Source: Rhodobacter sp. (lineage in GTDB: Bacteria; Pseudomonadota; Alphaproteobacteria; Rhodobacterales; Rhodobacteraceae). Taken from it: a stretch of DNA of 46,221 bases. The DNA is taken from the NCBI GenBank assembly GCA_030065095.1, contig JASJDP010000030.1:1-46221 (forward strand), given 5' to 3'. Position numbers and translations under genes: made by a program. Positions 26,766-35,229 of the stretch are shown here, in pieces; the stretch's first letter is position 1; each line of letters opens with the position of its first letter. The notes under the pieces are model-generated. The model was not told the DNA's origin, made no database searches, and saw nothing but the letters and a program-made list of their open reading frames with translations.

Positions 26766-29648
26766 TTAGATGAGACTATCGAAAGACACCGTTTGGTCCG
26801 CAAAGATCAAAAAGTCGATGTCCATCAATATGTCCTCTCCCTCGTAGTAGCCGTCGAGCCCACCGCCTGCATCATCTGTGACGATCAATTGGGTGACGTA
26901 TTCGTTTCTGCTGGAGTTGAAGAAGGTCACGGTTTCGAAGCTGTAGTCCGCGAAATTGCCGTCGAAATACGCTCGGTCGTGTCTGGCCGTCCCCTCGTCG
27001 CCCCAGTCGGCACCGAAGATCAAATCGTCGCCGAGCCCGCCGTAGAACCGGTCGTTGCCCTCTTCTCCGACCAGGGTGTCGTCGCCGGCCCCGCCGGAAA
27101 TCAGGTCGCTGCCCGTACCGCCATAGACCTTGTCGTCGTGGCCGTCGCCAAACAGCTGATCGTTGCCGTCTCCGCCGTACAACGTGTCCGCGCCGCCGCC
27201 GCCGCGCAGCACGTCGTCGTTGTCATAACCGCGCAGCAGGTCGGTCGCGCCGGCACCCAACAGAATGTCTGCGCCGTCCGCTCCCGTCAGCGTGTCCTGG
27301 GCAGAGCTTCCGAACTGGAAATCGTCGGCCCGGAACGAGCCGTCTGCAAAGGTCAGGAAATCCTGCGCGGATCCTGTCGTCCAACTTTGGCCGTTTTGCG
27401 TCACGACAATATTGCCGTCAGGCCCTGCGTGAAACTGATAGCTTTGAACGGACTCGGCAAAATAGGCGTGATCGTCACGCGAAAAGTCGCCAAACACCTC
27501 GTCTGCCGAAAGCGTCCCGTCGAACACCGCGAAATCGCTGATCTTGCCGTTAAAGTGGCTGTGGATGTTGTCGGTTTCGCCCGGCGTGTTGCTCCATCCG
27601 CCGGCGCCGATGACCAGCGCTTCGCTGTTCTTGTCCCAGTCGACCCGGATATCCGTGTCATAGGCCACACGAGCGCCGTTCAGATAGAGCGCCGCCCCGT
27701 TCGGGCCGAAATTCAGCGCGAAGTCATAGAGCTTGCCGGCCTCGATCGCCGCGTCGACCTTGAAGTAGTACGAGTCGCTGGCGTCCTGCAGGCGTACGAC
27801 CAGATTGCCCTCCGCATCGACATATGCGGTGACGTGCCCGCCGGTACCGTTGCCCGAGGCATCCTTGGAAAACAGCGCCTGGTAGCCGCCAAGCGCGTCG
27901 ACTTCAAAGCTCAGGGCCACTGTCGTTGTCTTCAAGTCCAGCGACGCGTCATGGGCGAACACCAGCGGGGCACGTTCGTCGGGCGTGAAGCTGTGCGTCC
28001 CCGGCGCGGCGAAAACCGGCGCAGTGTTGGTGGCATAGCCCAGTTGATCGGCGGTTGGGAGGTTTTGCGGGGGTTTGGTTTTTTTCGCGGTCTGGGGGGT
28101 TTCGGCGGGGGCGATTGCGTCGCGGATGGCGTCGATGCTTTCGATGATGCCGTAGGCGGGGGCGGCGGTGTGTTCGATGTCGGAAAGCTTGACGAGGTCG
28201 CCGTAGACGGTGATCGAGCCGAGCTTGTCGTCGTTATGGGCGCCGCCGCCGGAGCCCTGGTCGGAATAGAGCGTGATGATCGAGTGGTCCATCACGCCGT
28301 CGCCGTTGGCGTCGCCATAGGTGATGTCGTCGATTTCGGTGGTGTGGCCCTCGATGACGATGCGGTCGCCCTCGGCGCGGTTGAAGTCGAGGATCGTCTC
28401 GTGGCCGAGGTGGTCGACCCAGTGGTCGTGCAGCTTGTCGTTCTCGCCGGCGACGCCGTGCCAGTTGATGGTGCCGTCGTCGCGGGTGTGTTTCTCGATA
28501 TAGCGTTTCTTGGCGTTGATCAGGGTCTGGAAGTAGAAGATGTCGGCGCCGGCGCCGCCGGACATGGCGTCGTTGCCGGGGATCGGCTGGTCGGGATAGA
28601 GCTTGCCGCCCGTCAGCTCGCCCAGCGGGTCGCCCTCGTCGCGGTTCGGGTCGTAGGCGATCGCCGGCTCGCGGGCGTCGGCGCGCGAGACCAGGAGGTC
28701 GTCGCCGTTGCCGCCGCGCAGGATGTCGTTGCCGTGGCCGCCGTCGAGGATGTCGTCGCCGTTGCCGCCGATCACGGTGTCGTCGCCATAGCCGCCCTGC
28801 AGGATGTCGTTGCCGCCCTGGCCGTTGATCCGGTCCGCGCCGCCCCTGCCGTCGATGCCGTCGTCGCCGGCGCCGCCGTCGAGGCTCTGGTCGGCCTTGC
28901 TGCCGGTCTTCAGCATGTCGAGCGGGCGCATCAGGTGGCCATGCGCGCCGACGCCGTACTCGGCGAGGATGTCCTGCAGCGTGTCGCTGCCGTGGTGCAG
29001 CTGGCTGAACAGCGGCGCGACGCCCTCCAGCGCCGAGGCCGCCCGGGCCGCGTCGCCGAGCGCGGGGTCGACGGCATCGGCCAGCTTGACCATGGCGGCG
29101 TTGCCGAGCTGGGTGTCGAACACCATGACGTTGCCGATCTCGCCCTGGAACAGCGAATGCGCCGGGCTGTCGTCCGAACTCCGCCAGGCGCGGCTGCCGC
29201 CGACCACCAGCGAGGCGTCGTTGAGCGCCAGGCTCTGCTTGAACTCGGGCTCGGCGGCGACCAGCCGGCCGTCGAGCCAGGCCTGCAGCCCGGCCGGCCC
29301 GAAGCTCAGCGCGAACTGGTAGGTCTGATGGTCGTCGAGCACCAGATCGGGCACCTTGAGATATTCCGTCGAGCCGTCCTTCTCGAAGGTGATCAAAAGC
29401 GTGCCGTCCTGCACCCAGACCGTGAACTGGCCGGCGTTCTTGCCCGACCCGTCCTTCGAGATCAGCGCCACGTCGCCCGGAAGCCGGTCGAGCGAGAAGC
29501 TCAGCGATATCGTCCCCCGCGAAAGCTCCAGCGCCGCGGAATGACCCGCATCCAGATAATCCCCCTCGATGCCGCTGTATGCCCGGGATTCCAGGTCTTG
29601 AAAGACGACGAGACTGTTGATTTGATCAATCGGATCGGAGGCCGGCAT
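26766..29648 (-). CDS. Secreted RTX protein with duplicated LamG-RTX modules
   Basis: 960 residues from the ATG at 29648, chosen for its GGGAG site; an upstream ATG at 29669 lacks one. Order: LamG/concanavalin-like domain (about 20-190), RTX nonapeptides (about 255-320, GGAGDDGIDG to GGNGDDLLV), a domain found after RTX blocks (FYFQTLINAKKRYIEKHTRDDG, about 370-500) and a Pro/Lys linker (KKTKPPQNLP). A second LamG (about 560-710), a second RTX block (GGGGADTLYGGDGNDQLFGD, about 790-870) and a C-terminal secretion-like segment ending FADQTVSFDSLI follow. Such proteins bind calcium outside the cell and leave by a type I system. No TolC/HlyBD genes adjoin it. LamG folds suggest glycan or surface binding. 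Confidence 0.88.
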   Translation of the reverse strand: MPASDPIDQINSLVVFQDLESRAYSGIEGDYLDAGHSAALELSRGTISLSFSLDRLPGDVALISKDGSGKNAGQFTVWVQDGTLLITFEKDGSTEYLKVPDLVLDDHQTYQFALSFGPAGLQAWLDGRLVAAEPEFKQSLALNDASLVVGGSRAWRSSDDSPAHSLFQGEIGNVMVFDTQLGNAAMVKLADAVDPALGDAARAASALEGVAPLFSQLHHGSDTLQDILAEYGVGAHGHLMRPLDMLKTGSKADQSLDGGAGDDGIDGRGGADRINGQGGNDILQGGYGDDTVIGGNGDDILDGGHGNDILRGGNGDDLLVSRADAREPAIAYDPNRDEGDPLGELTGGKLYPDQPIPGNDAMSGGAGADIFYFQTLINAKKRYIEKHTRDDGTINWHGVAGENDKLHDHWVDHLGHETILDFNRAEGDRIVIEGHTTEIDDITYGDANGDGVMDHSIITLYSDQGSGGGAHNDDKLGSITVYGDLVKLSDIEHTAAPAYGIIESIDAIRDAIAPAETPQTAKKTKPPQNLPTADQLGYATNTAPVFAAPGTHSFTPDERAPLVFAHDASLDLKTTTVALSFEVDALGGYQALFSKDASGNGTGGHVTAYVDAEGNLVVRLQDASDSYYFKVDAAIEAGKLYDFALNFGPNGAALYLNGARVAYDTDIRVDWDKNSEALVIGAGGWSNTPGETDNIHSHFNGKISDFAVFDGTLSADEVFGDFSRDDHAYFAESVQSYQFHAGPDGNIVVTQNGQSWTTGSAQDFLTFADGSFRADDFQFGSSAQDTLTGADGADILLGAGATDLLRGYDNDDVLRGGGGADTLYGGDGNDQLFGDGHDDKVYGGTGSDLISGGAGDDTLVGEEGNDRFYGGLGDDLIFGADWGDEGTARHDRAYFDGNFADYSFETVTFFNSSRNEYVTQLIVTDDAGGGLDGYYEGEDILMDIDFLIFADQTVSFDSLI

Positions 29649-29669
29649 CGAAACGCTCCCAAGCTGCAT

Positions 29670-30222
29670 TTCCGGAAAGGTCGGGTTTTATGTCGGGATT
29701 ATTGTGGCAAGATTGCGGCGTATATGGGTCTGGCGACATGCAGCGTAAATCTGCCAACCGCGTCATAACCATCTGATAATTATAAACTATTCTAAGCCCT
29801 GCACTAATTGCACGCGCCAGCAAGGGGCATTATCTGCCGACACGTCCGCGGCATTTAGGCTGGAATTCCCGAGATTTCGTTCTCGACAAGAAAACAGTTG
29901 ACATCTGCCACCTGCGATAGTGTCGAAAGTCGCCATATATCGTTTGCGGATCGCGACCGAATTCTTCGGCGACGCGCCATCAGGGGCGCACGAGGCACCC
30001 AATTTCTGCGCCTGAGGGTATTGCGATGAGGCGGAGAAGGCCCGCCACCAGAACTCTGGGCTGTATCCCGGGTACTTGCCCGAACGGCTGGGCGAGATCG
30101 CCGAAGCTCGGGTCGGGCAGGATGCCCTTGTTGACGTGCCTGGCTGACATGAAACGCTTTGCCTGATATCCGGCGCAGGAGTTCCCCGCGTCGCATGTCT
30201 TTTTGGGAAGGATCGCTGGCAT
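29670..30222. other. Intergenic stretch upstream of the P-loop kinase
   Basis: About 550 bases, AT-richer just upstream of the RTX gene (29690-29800), which is where its promoter should lie. One minus-strand frame around 29980-30150 reads MSARHVNKGILPDPSFGDLA and could be a gene remnant, but nothing beyond that can be supported. Confidence 0.4.
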
Positions 30223-30720
30223 ATGGACAAACCGAGACCGACCTTGCATCTGCTCTGCGGGAAGATTGCGGCGGGAAAATCCACCTTGGCGGCCAAGCTG
30301 GCCGAACCGGATGGCACGATCCTGATTGCGGAGGACGATTGGCTCGGCGAGCTGTTTCGCGAGGAATTGGCCACCGCCCGTGACTATGTGCGCCATGCTT
30401 CGAAGCTGAGGGCGATCATGGGGCCACATGTTGCGTCACTCTTGAACGCAGGCTTGTCGGTCGTTCTGGATTTCCAGGCGAATACCGTCGAGAGCCGCAG
30501 ATGGATGCGCAGTATCCTCGACACGACGCAAGCTGATCATCAGTTCCACATACTTGCCCCACCGGATGAGGTCTGCCTGGAGCGGCTGCGCGAACGGAAC
30601 GCCCAGGGGGATCATCCGTTTTCTGTGACAGAAGAGCAGTTTCATCAGATCTCCAGATACTTCGCGCCCCCGTCATCCGAAGAAGGTTTCAATCTGGTAA
30701 CCCATCGGGACGGGGCGTGA
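30223..30720 (+). CDS. P-loop kinase of the AAA_33 / zeta-toxin-like group
   Basis: 165-residue cytoplasmic protein. Walker A is LLCGKIAAGKSTLAAKL, followed by DGTILIAEDDWLGELF, a Walker B-like LNAGLSVVLDFQANT and an Arg-rich lid CLERLRERNAQGDHPF. This is the layout of small ATP-binding proteins annotated as AAA_33, which include gluconate- and chloramphenicol-type kinases and zeta-like toxins. No antitoxin gene lies next to it, so a phosphotransfer or resistance role is as likely. A GGGAAGG site precedes the ATG by about 16 bases. It is a monocistronic gene flanked by insertion-sequence scars. Confidence 0.8.
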   Translation: MDKPRPTLHLLCGKIAAGKSTLAAKLAEPDGTILIAEDDWLGELFREELATARDYVRHASKLRAIMGPHVASLLNAGLSVVLDFQANTVESRRWMRSILDTTQADHQFHILAPPDEVCLERLRERNAQGDHPFSVTEEQFHQISRYFAPPSSEEGFNLVTHRDGA

Positions 30721-30743
30721 CCTGCTCCGCTTGGAGTCCGCTT

Positions 30744-30850
30744 TTACAGATTGGCTCTGTTCAGGTCTTGGTGCTCACTTGACCTTTGGTGATACTCGCG
30801 CGGGGTGGGTCCGTCGAAGCCGCAATGCGGGCGTTTGTGATGAATAAAAC
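30744..30850 (-). pseudogene. C-terminal remnant of an IS3-type transposase
   Basis: On the minus strand the translation FIHHKRPHCGFDGPTPREYHQ followed by a stop reproduces the integrase C-terminus motif NHKRPHxGLGGxTPxEY of IS3/IS481 elements. Only about 35 residues remain; the upstream DNA (30850-31000) keeps no integrase residues. It is a scar of a different element from that at 130-1357, whose C-terminus is NTVRPHSALGYRPP. Confidence 0.7.
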
Positions 30851-31002
30851 GCCCTCTCCGATGATGGGGTGACGCCGAAATGGGGTCGATCGGCCCGGCT
30901 GAACACATCTGCGTTGTGGTAGCCATTTTTCTGGGCGGCGAGCCCCCTTGTCTGTCGCAAATCGGCGATAATAAAGCGTGCGGATTGCCATCGCAGACTG
31001 GC

Positions 31003-31704
31003 TCAGCGATGGCTGGCTTGCGGACCGAAAGCGTCGATGACGGTCTGGAGTTGGCCCCCCAGGGCCGCCCCGGCGTCGAAGTGGTCCGCAAGAACAACGG
31101 CTAGGGGAACAGGCGCGACAGCCACGGCGACCGCGACCAGGAACGCCGGGAACCTGAAGGCCCCGCTTGCACCCGCCGCCATCGCGATCCCGCCGCCACC
31201 GCCAAGCAGGGTATTTCCGGGCGTGTTGATCAGGACGACCAGTGCCAGCCAGCGATACCGCACCAGCCGCGGCAGCCAGCCAGATGACCTGCTGGCCGTC
31301 ACTTCGTGCCAACGCGGCGCCCCGGGCAGCGCGGTCGCGACCGCCGGCCGTCCGCGCGATCCGAGCAAGACGACGCCCGGCGCCAGTTGGCCGAGCGAAT
31401 AGGACAGCGTCAAGGCGGCAACCGTGGCCAGATAGACCGGAATCGCCATGGCGGCACCGAAGAGAGCCATCAGAAAGAGGCCGATTTCGGCCCCGGGAAC
31501 AAAGGGCATGGCGATCAAGGCAACATAGAGGATCAGGATGGCGCCGAGGATCAGGGGATCTTGTCCGGCGTTCTCTGCGAGTGTCAGGATATCCGATGCC
31601 GGGTCCATGTGAGCGGCCAAAACAGTGCCGCCCAATAGGAGCAGGACAAGCAGACCCGCGCGAATGGCGGCATGCCGCCGAGGTTTGGGTTCGTGAGATA
31701 TCAT
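31003..31704 (-). CDS. TVP38/TMEM64 (DedA-like) membrane protein
   Basis: 233 residues with about six hydrophobic segments. The first is AAIRAGLLVLLLLGGTVLAA. Then come PLILGAILILYVALIAMPFVPGAEIGLFLMALFGAAMA, which is the reentrant VTT motif region (FVPGAEIG, cf. the F/Y-x-x-R/G-G motif), VYLATVAALTLSYSLGQL and LVVLINTPGNTLLGGGGGIA. The family (SNARE-associated/VTT) includes lipid scramblase-like proteins. It begins 15 bases after the stop of the upstream small membrane gene; a GAAGGCCC site is present. The exact role is unknown. Confidence 0.75.
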   Translation of the reverse strand: MISHEPKPRRHAAIRAGLLVLLLLGGTVLAAHMDPASDILTLAENAGQDPLILGAILILYVALIAMPFVPGAEIGLFLMALFGAAMAIPVYLATVAALTLSYSLGQLAPGVVLLGSRGRPAVATALPGAPRWHEVTASRSSGWLPRLVRYRWLALVVLINTPGNTLLGGGGGIAMAAGASGAFRFPAFLVAVAVAVAPVPLAVVLADHFDAGAALGGQLQTVIDAFGPQASHR

Positions 31705-31719
31705 GTCAGGGCCTTCGGT

Positions 31720-32082
31720 CTAGCCGGTGAACCGGGCCGTGGCGTGGTTGCCGTCGGGCCACGTCCACGCGGTCCAAAGGATCGCGACCATCGCCACAAG
31801 CTCAATCGCAAGGTGCAGGACGTTGTCCAAGTCCGACGGCGCAGACGACAGCGTTTTCCCGCCCGTCACCTGCACCGCGACGATGATTTCCGGCCGGCCG
31901 ATCCTGCAGGTGAGCGGGAGTGAGAACAGCACCGAACCGATCGGGATCTGGTCGAGGCGCCCGCCGCGCGGCATCTCGCGTTCGGATTTCATCGCGACCT
32001 GGCGGATGTCGCGGAAGATGATGTTGAGAAGATTGAATAGCCAAAGGGCCGAGAGTGTCGTTTTCGTGTCAACCCTGTCCAT
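31720..32082 (-). CDS. Small membrane protein, DUF6326-like
   Basis: 120 residues. The N-terminal helix LSALWLFNLLNIIFRDIRQV resembles the opening of DUF6326 proteins as I remember them, and the C-terminal helix HLAIELVAMVAILWTAWTW is also like that family. The middle (MPRGGRLDQIPIGSVLFSLPLTCRIGRPEIIVAVQVTGG) lacks the usual second and third helices and looks altered, so the gene may be degenerating. Start at 32082 follows GGAAAGG. It is probably cotranscribed with the TVP38-like gene. Confidence 0.6.
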   Translation of the reverse strand: MDRVDTKTTLSALWLFNLLNIIFRDIRQVAMKSEREMPRGGRLDQIPIGSVLFSLPLTCRIGRPEIIVAVQVTGGKTLSSAPSDLDNVLHLAIELVAMVAILWTAWTWPDGNHATARFTG

Positions 32083-32212
32083 GGGTTTGCCTTTCCGGAG
32101 GACGTTACATGTCGTGAGAGGACGTTTGCCCAGCGGGGCACAGAGCCTCTTGGCGTAGAGAGTTGAGGGGTGAAGCCCTGTTGGAGGGCGCCGATTTCCC
32201 GCGGCGCCTCTC

Positions 32213-32863
32213 TCAGATCGGCCGCATGCGAGGTACGAGGTGTGTTCTGATGAAGAACTCCGCGACCAGCAGGTTGATCCCCCATGCCATGACCATCATG
32301 GCGTCACGTTGCGGGCCCATCAGTTCCGCCCCAAAGACGACCATTCCGCCGATACCGAGCATGGCCTGGGTGGAGGCGCCCTGACCGATTGCATAGGCAC
32401 GGATCATCGCAGCGCTATGCGCGGCGAGGTTTCGCGACCTGATTGCAACGACGGCCCATGCGATGAAGCCGAACATCGAAAGGCTCAGCGCGATGCGCGC
32501 CCAATAGAGCAGGGCACCCTGCAGGCTTTGCGGGAATGCGTAGAAGTGGGTCATCCAGAGCCCGGTCAGCGCGCTCAGGCATCCGGCAACTGCCACCACG
32601 CGGCCGAGCAAGCGATGGAGGCCGGAGTGATAGCGCCGAATGCTGGGCAGGAATTGCAGCGCGCCGACGAGACAGAACAGGAAACTGGTCAGGATGTGCA
32701 CGGCGATCGGCAGGGGACTGCCCGAGGCGCGTGGGTTTTCCGGCGCGATCGCAGGGCCGCCCAAAAGCTCCAAAACGCGGAACAAACCGCCAAAGGTGGG
32801 CACGAAAGAGTAGATGAGGATGATCGCGAGAAATACCCATTCGCGTTTGCCGACGGAACTCAT
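32213..32863 (-). CDS. DUF2306 membrane protein
   Basis: 216 residues, six to seven hydrophobic helices (EWVFLAIILIYSFVPTFGGLF, ILTSFLFCLVGALQFLP, RVVAVAGCLSALTGLW, IALSLSMFGFIAWAVVAI and others). The histidines in RYHSGLHRLLGR, PIAVHILTS and LAAHSAAMIRAYA are the conserved pattern of the DUF2306 family, in which histidines suggest haem or metal binding in the membrane. It lies 41 bases downstream of the methyltransferase gene and on the same strand. Function unknown. Confidence 0.8.
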   Translation of the reverse strand: MSSVGKREWVFLAIILIYSFVPTFGGLFRVLELLGGPAIAPENPRASGSPLPIAVHILTSFLFCLVGALQFLPSIRRYHSGLHRLLGRVVAVAGCLSALTGLWMTHFYAFPQSLQGALLYWARIALSLSMFGFIAWAVVAIRSRNLAAHSAAMIRAYAIGQGASTQAMLGIGGMVVFGAELMGPQRDAMMVMAWGINLLVAEFFIRTHLVPRMRPI

Positions 32864-32904
32864 TTTTTATGCGCTTTCGTATCTTGTGCGGAAGTGCTTG
32901 CGTT

Positions 32905-33549
32905 TCAGGCAGCGGCCTTGCGCGCGACGATGAACGGAGTCACGCGCTTCTTGCCGAAATAGGTGGTCTGCTCGATCTCGAACCCCGCATCCTGCAGATG
33001 CCCGATGAGGTCGGCGCGATTCAGAACCGTTATCTTGGGTGCGATCTTCAAGGCCGTGAGCGCGCGCACCATGGCACGTATCGGCAAAGCCGCCTCCTTC
33101 AGGCACACCGTCTTTGAGATGAACAGGCCGCCCGGCTTAAGCTGCTGGTGGGCGCGGGCGATGACCTGGGGCAGGTCCTCAACGAGATGCAGCAGGCTGA
33201 AGGCGCAGATCGCGTCAAAGGGATGTCCGTCGATCAGGTCAGACGCGTCGGCACGGTGAAACGTGACATTCGTGGGCGTGTCGCGCTCTAGCTTGGTATT
33301 TGCGATCTCGATCATGCCGCTGGAACCGTCGGTCGCGGTATACCGTGTCACGACGGGCGCGAGGCGCTGCGCCGTGCTGCCGGTTCCACAGCCGATTTCC
33401 AGCACATCGTCGGTGGGGCGCAGGAGAGCGCGAACCCGCGCCAGTTTGGCCTCGTAGGCGGATGGGTCGGCGACGGGTTTGCGGGCGTAATTCGGGGCGA
33501 CCTTGTCCCAGAACGGTTGCGCGGGGTGATGGCGAGTTGTGCTTTGCAT
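32905..33549 (-). CDS. Class I SAM-dependent methyltransferase
   Basis: 214 residues from the ATG at 33549 (AAAGG site). Motif I is VLEIGCGTGSTAQRLAP, the acidic motif after β2 is YTATDGSSGMIEIA, motif II FHRADASDL, motif IV FDAICAFSLLHLVEDL, and post-motif LKPGGLFISKTVCLKE. It belongs to the Methyltransf_11/25 small-molecule type; the substrate cannot be told. It starts 90 bases from, and is divergent to, a decayed LysR-gene head that carries a promoter element also found before the LysR gene at 35227. Confidence 0.9.
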   Translation of the reverse strand: MQSTTRHHPAQPFWDKVAPNYARKPVADPSAYEAKLARVRALLRPTDDVLEIGCGTGSTAQRLAPVVTRYTATDGSSGMIEIANTKLERDTPTNVTFHRADASDLIDGHPFDAICAFSLLHLVEDLPQVIARAHQQLKPGGLFISKTVCLKEAALPIRAMVRALTALKIAPKITVLNRADLIGHLQDAGFEIEQTTYFGKKRVTPFIVARKAAA

Positions 33550-33600
33550 GATGTGCCTTTCGTGTTTCTCGGTCGACATCGCTGTGCGGCGGCATACAGT

Positions 33601-33780
33601 CGATTGCCCATTTCCGTGCACCTGCTATACGCCTGCGCATGGTCCGGCAGGCGGCGTTCTGGGCCGGAATTGGGTTGGGCGTTCACTGAGAACGCCCAAG
33701 AGGCGCGCAGAGCGATAGGTCCACCTTTGACCATCTCGCTGGCTGTCTTGCGTCCGCCCAGGGTGTACGAAGGGACCTTT
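33601..33780 (+). pseudogene. Decayed 5' end of a second LysR-type regulator gene with its promoter element
   Basis: The sequence 33601-33641 is nearly the same as 35189-35229, the region just upstream of and including the ATG of the LysR gene. After its ATG (33639), the match goes on: GGCAGGCG, and GGGCGTTC against GGGCGTTC of the LysR gene. After one gap the frame reads WAFTENAQEA, similar to RAFLATAEEG of the LysR protein, and then loses similarity. A stop codon follows 16 codons after the ATG. It is read as the head of a paralogous LysR gene, divergent from the methyltransferase gene, most of which has been lost. Confidence 0.6.
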
Positions 33781-33781
33781 G

Positions 33782-35038
33782 CTATCCACGGATCGCGTCC
33801 GCCGCGTCCCCGAGCGGATCACGCGGGCTCTTTCTTGACTGAACGCCGAAGAAAAGCAGCACCAGCGCCACGGACGACAAGGTCGCGGCAAGGAGGAACG
33901 GCGCTCCGGCGTGCCATGTTTCGTCGCGAATGCCCGAAAGATCTGCGGCAAAGAGTTGTGTCATCACCGGGTAGGCGATCATCGAAGCGAGCGCGGCGAT
34001 GCTGGCGAAGGTGCCCTGCAGCTCACCTTGTCGGTCTCGGCCGACCTGCGCCGAACTCTCCCCAACGATTGCCGTTCCCGCGATCCCGCGGAACGCGAGG
34101 ATCGGCAAAAGGGCCATGGCGATCAAACCGGATTGCAGCCAGACCAATGCCAGAAATCCGGCCACTCCGGACAAGATCGCGAGCATGGCCACGTTTGGAT
34201 TGCCGATACGGCTTGTCAGGCGTCCCAAGACAATCGCCTGCGACACCGCAAAGCAGATCCCCATGATGCCGAAGGACACGCCGATCATCGTGCTGTCCCA
34301 CCCGAAACGGACCACGCCGAAATAGGCCCAGACCGCCGGGAAGACGAAGCCGGCCAGCGTATCAAGGAAATAGACGGCGAATAGGATCGTTGACGTCCCT
34401 ACCGCACGCCTCAGCAGGGGTGAAAATGGATTGGCAACCCGCCAGGAGATCGTGCGTCTGTTCTTTGGCGCAAGCGACTCTCTTACGACGATCAAAGTGC
34501 CCAGCAACGCCAGAAGCGAAAAAACCGAAGCCGCAAAAAAAGGAGCCCGCGGGCCGAGTGCGCCCAGTATCCCCCCGATGAACGGCCCCATGACAAAACC
34601 GATGCCTGCAGCCGCCCCGACGATCCCGAAGGATTTGGTGCGGTCCTGCTCGGGCGACCGGTCCGCTAGGTAGGCATTCGCAACGGAAAACGTGGCCGAA
34701 CTTGCGCCAGACAACATCCGGCCGACGAAGATCATCCAAAGGTGAGGCGCCAGCGCCATCAGGAGATAGTCTGTCGCGGCGAGCGCGAGTGAACCTATGA
34801 GCACCGGACGACGGCCGAACCGGTCGGACAGCCCGCCCAGAACGGGGCTGAAGATGAACTGCATCGCGGCAAAGACCAGAGACAAGTAGCCGCCCACCGC
34901 GGCTGCGTTTGTCATCGAGCCGTCATGGAACTGGGAAAGCAACTCGGGCATGACTGGCATGATGAGACCGAGGCCCATCGCGTTCAGCATTGCGATGAGA
35001 CAGATCACCACGGTCGGTCGGTCAAGTTTCCGAAGCAT
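33782..35038 (-). CDS. MFS efflux transporter, TetA-like
   Basis: 418 residues from the ATG at 35038, which follows CTGGAGAAG. Twelve helices can be seen. The motif A loop between helices 2 and 3 is GGLSDRFGRRPVLIGSLALA, and the motif C-like glycine pattern of drug/proton antiporters is GIVGAAAGIGFVMGPFIGGILGALGP in helix 5. PVMPELL after the first helix is also as in TetA(B/C)-type proteins. The substrate is unknown; similarity to tetracycline exporters does not prove it. It is divergently transcribed from the LysR gene, with 188 bases between the start codons, and is the likely target of that regulator. Confidence 0.9.
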   Translation of the reverse strand: MLRKLDRPTVVICLIAMLNAMGLGLIMPVMPELLSQFHDGSMTNAAAVGGYLSLVFAAMQFIFSPVLGGLSDRFGRRPVLIGSLALAATDYLLMALAPHLWMIFVGRMLSGASSATFSVANAYLADRSPEQDRTKSFGIVGAAAGIGFVMGPFIGGILGALGPRAPFFAASVFSLLALLGTLIVVRESLAPKNRRTISWRVANPFSPLLRRAVGTSTILFAVYFLDTLAGFVFPAVWAYFGVVRFGWDSTMIGVSFGIMGICFAVSQAIVLGRLTSRIGNPNVAMLAILSGVAGFLALVWLQSGLIAMALLPILAFRGIAGTAIVGESSAQVGRDRQGELQGTFASIAALASMIAYPVMTQLFAADLSGIRDETWHAGAPFLLAATLSSVALVLLFFGVQSRKSPRDPLGDAADAIRG

Positions 35039-35188
35039 CGTCTTCTCCAGTTTCCGGTCGCGAGCGGCACGCGCACCGAAATTCCGGGGTCGCATTGGCG
35101 CCTTTGGATGGCGTCGGTGGCTTGGCCCGGCGATTTTCGTTGCGCCTCTTCGTTTCGGAGCGGATATCGCTATGCATCGGCAAAGGAT

Positions 35189-35229
35189 CGATTGCCGAAA
35201 TTCGTGCAGCTGCTATACGCCTGCGCATG
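35189..35229 (+). promoter_or_regulatory. Promoter/operator element at the LysR start codon (one of three copies)
   Basis: A TTGCCG (35192-35197), 16 bases, TATACG (35214-35219), 7 bases and then the ATG give a promoter whose transcript would start at or within a base or two of the start codon (leaderless). ATACGC-CT-GCGCAT (35215-35228) is an imperfect palindrome that could be a regulator site. Copies occur at 33601-33641 with identical spacing and, weaker, at 36522-36552. Confidence 0.55.

Noticed and set aside
26793-29768. 991-codon open frame opposite the RTX gene
   Set aside because: It is the mirror of the RTX/LamG frame and has a Val/Ala-rich artificial text.
29980-30153. Short minus-strand gene reading MSARHVNKGILPDPSF
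   Set aside because: There is no ribosome binding site or family match, and the frame overlaps other equally open frames; at most a remnant.
33675-33699. Perfect hairpin TTGGGCGTTC-ACTGA-GAACGCCCAA as a terminator of the MFS gene
   Set aside because: It has a 10-bp stem about 85 bases after the MFS stop but no T tract, and it overlaps the LysR remnant; an accidental palindrome or operator cannot be excluded, so it is not listed as a terminator.
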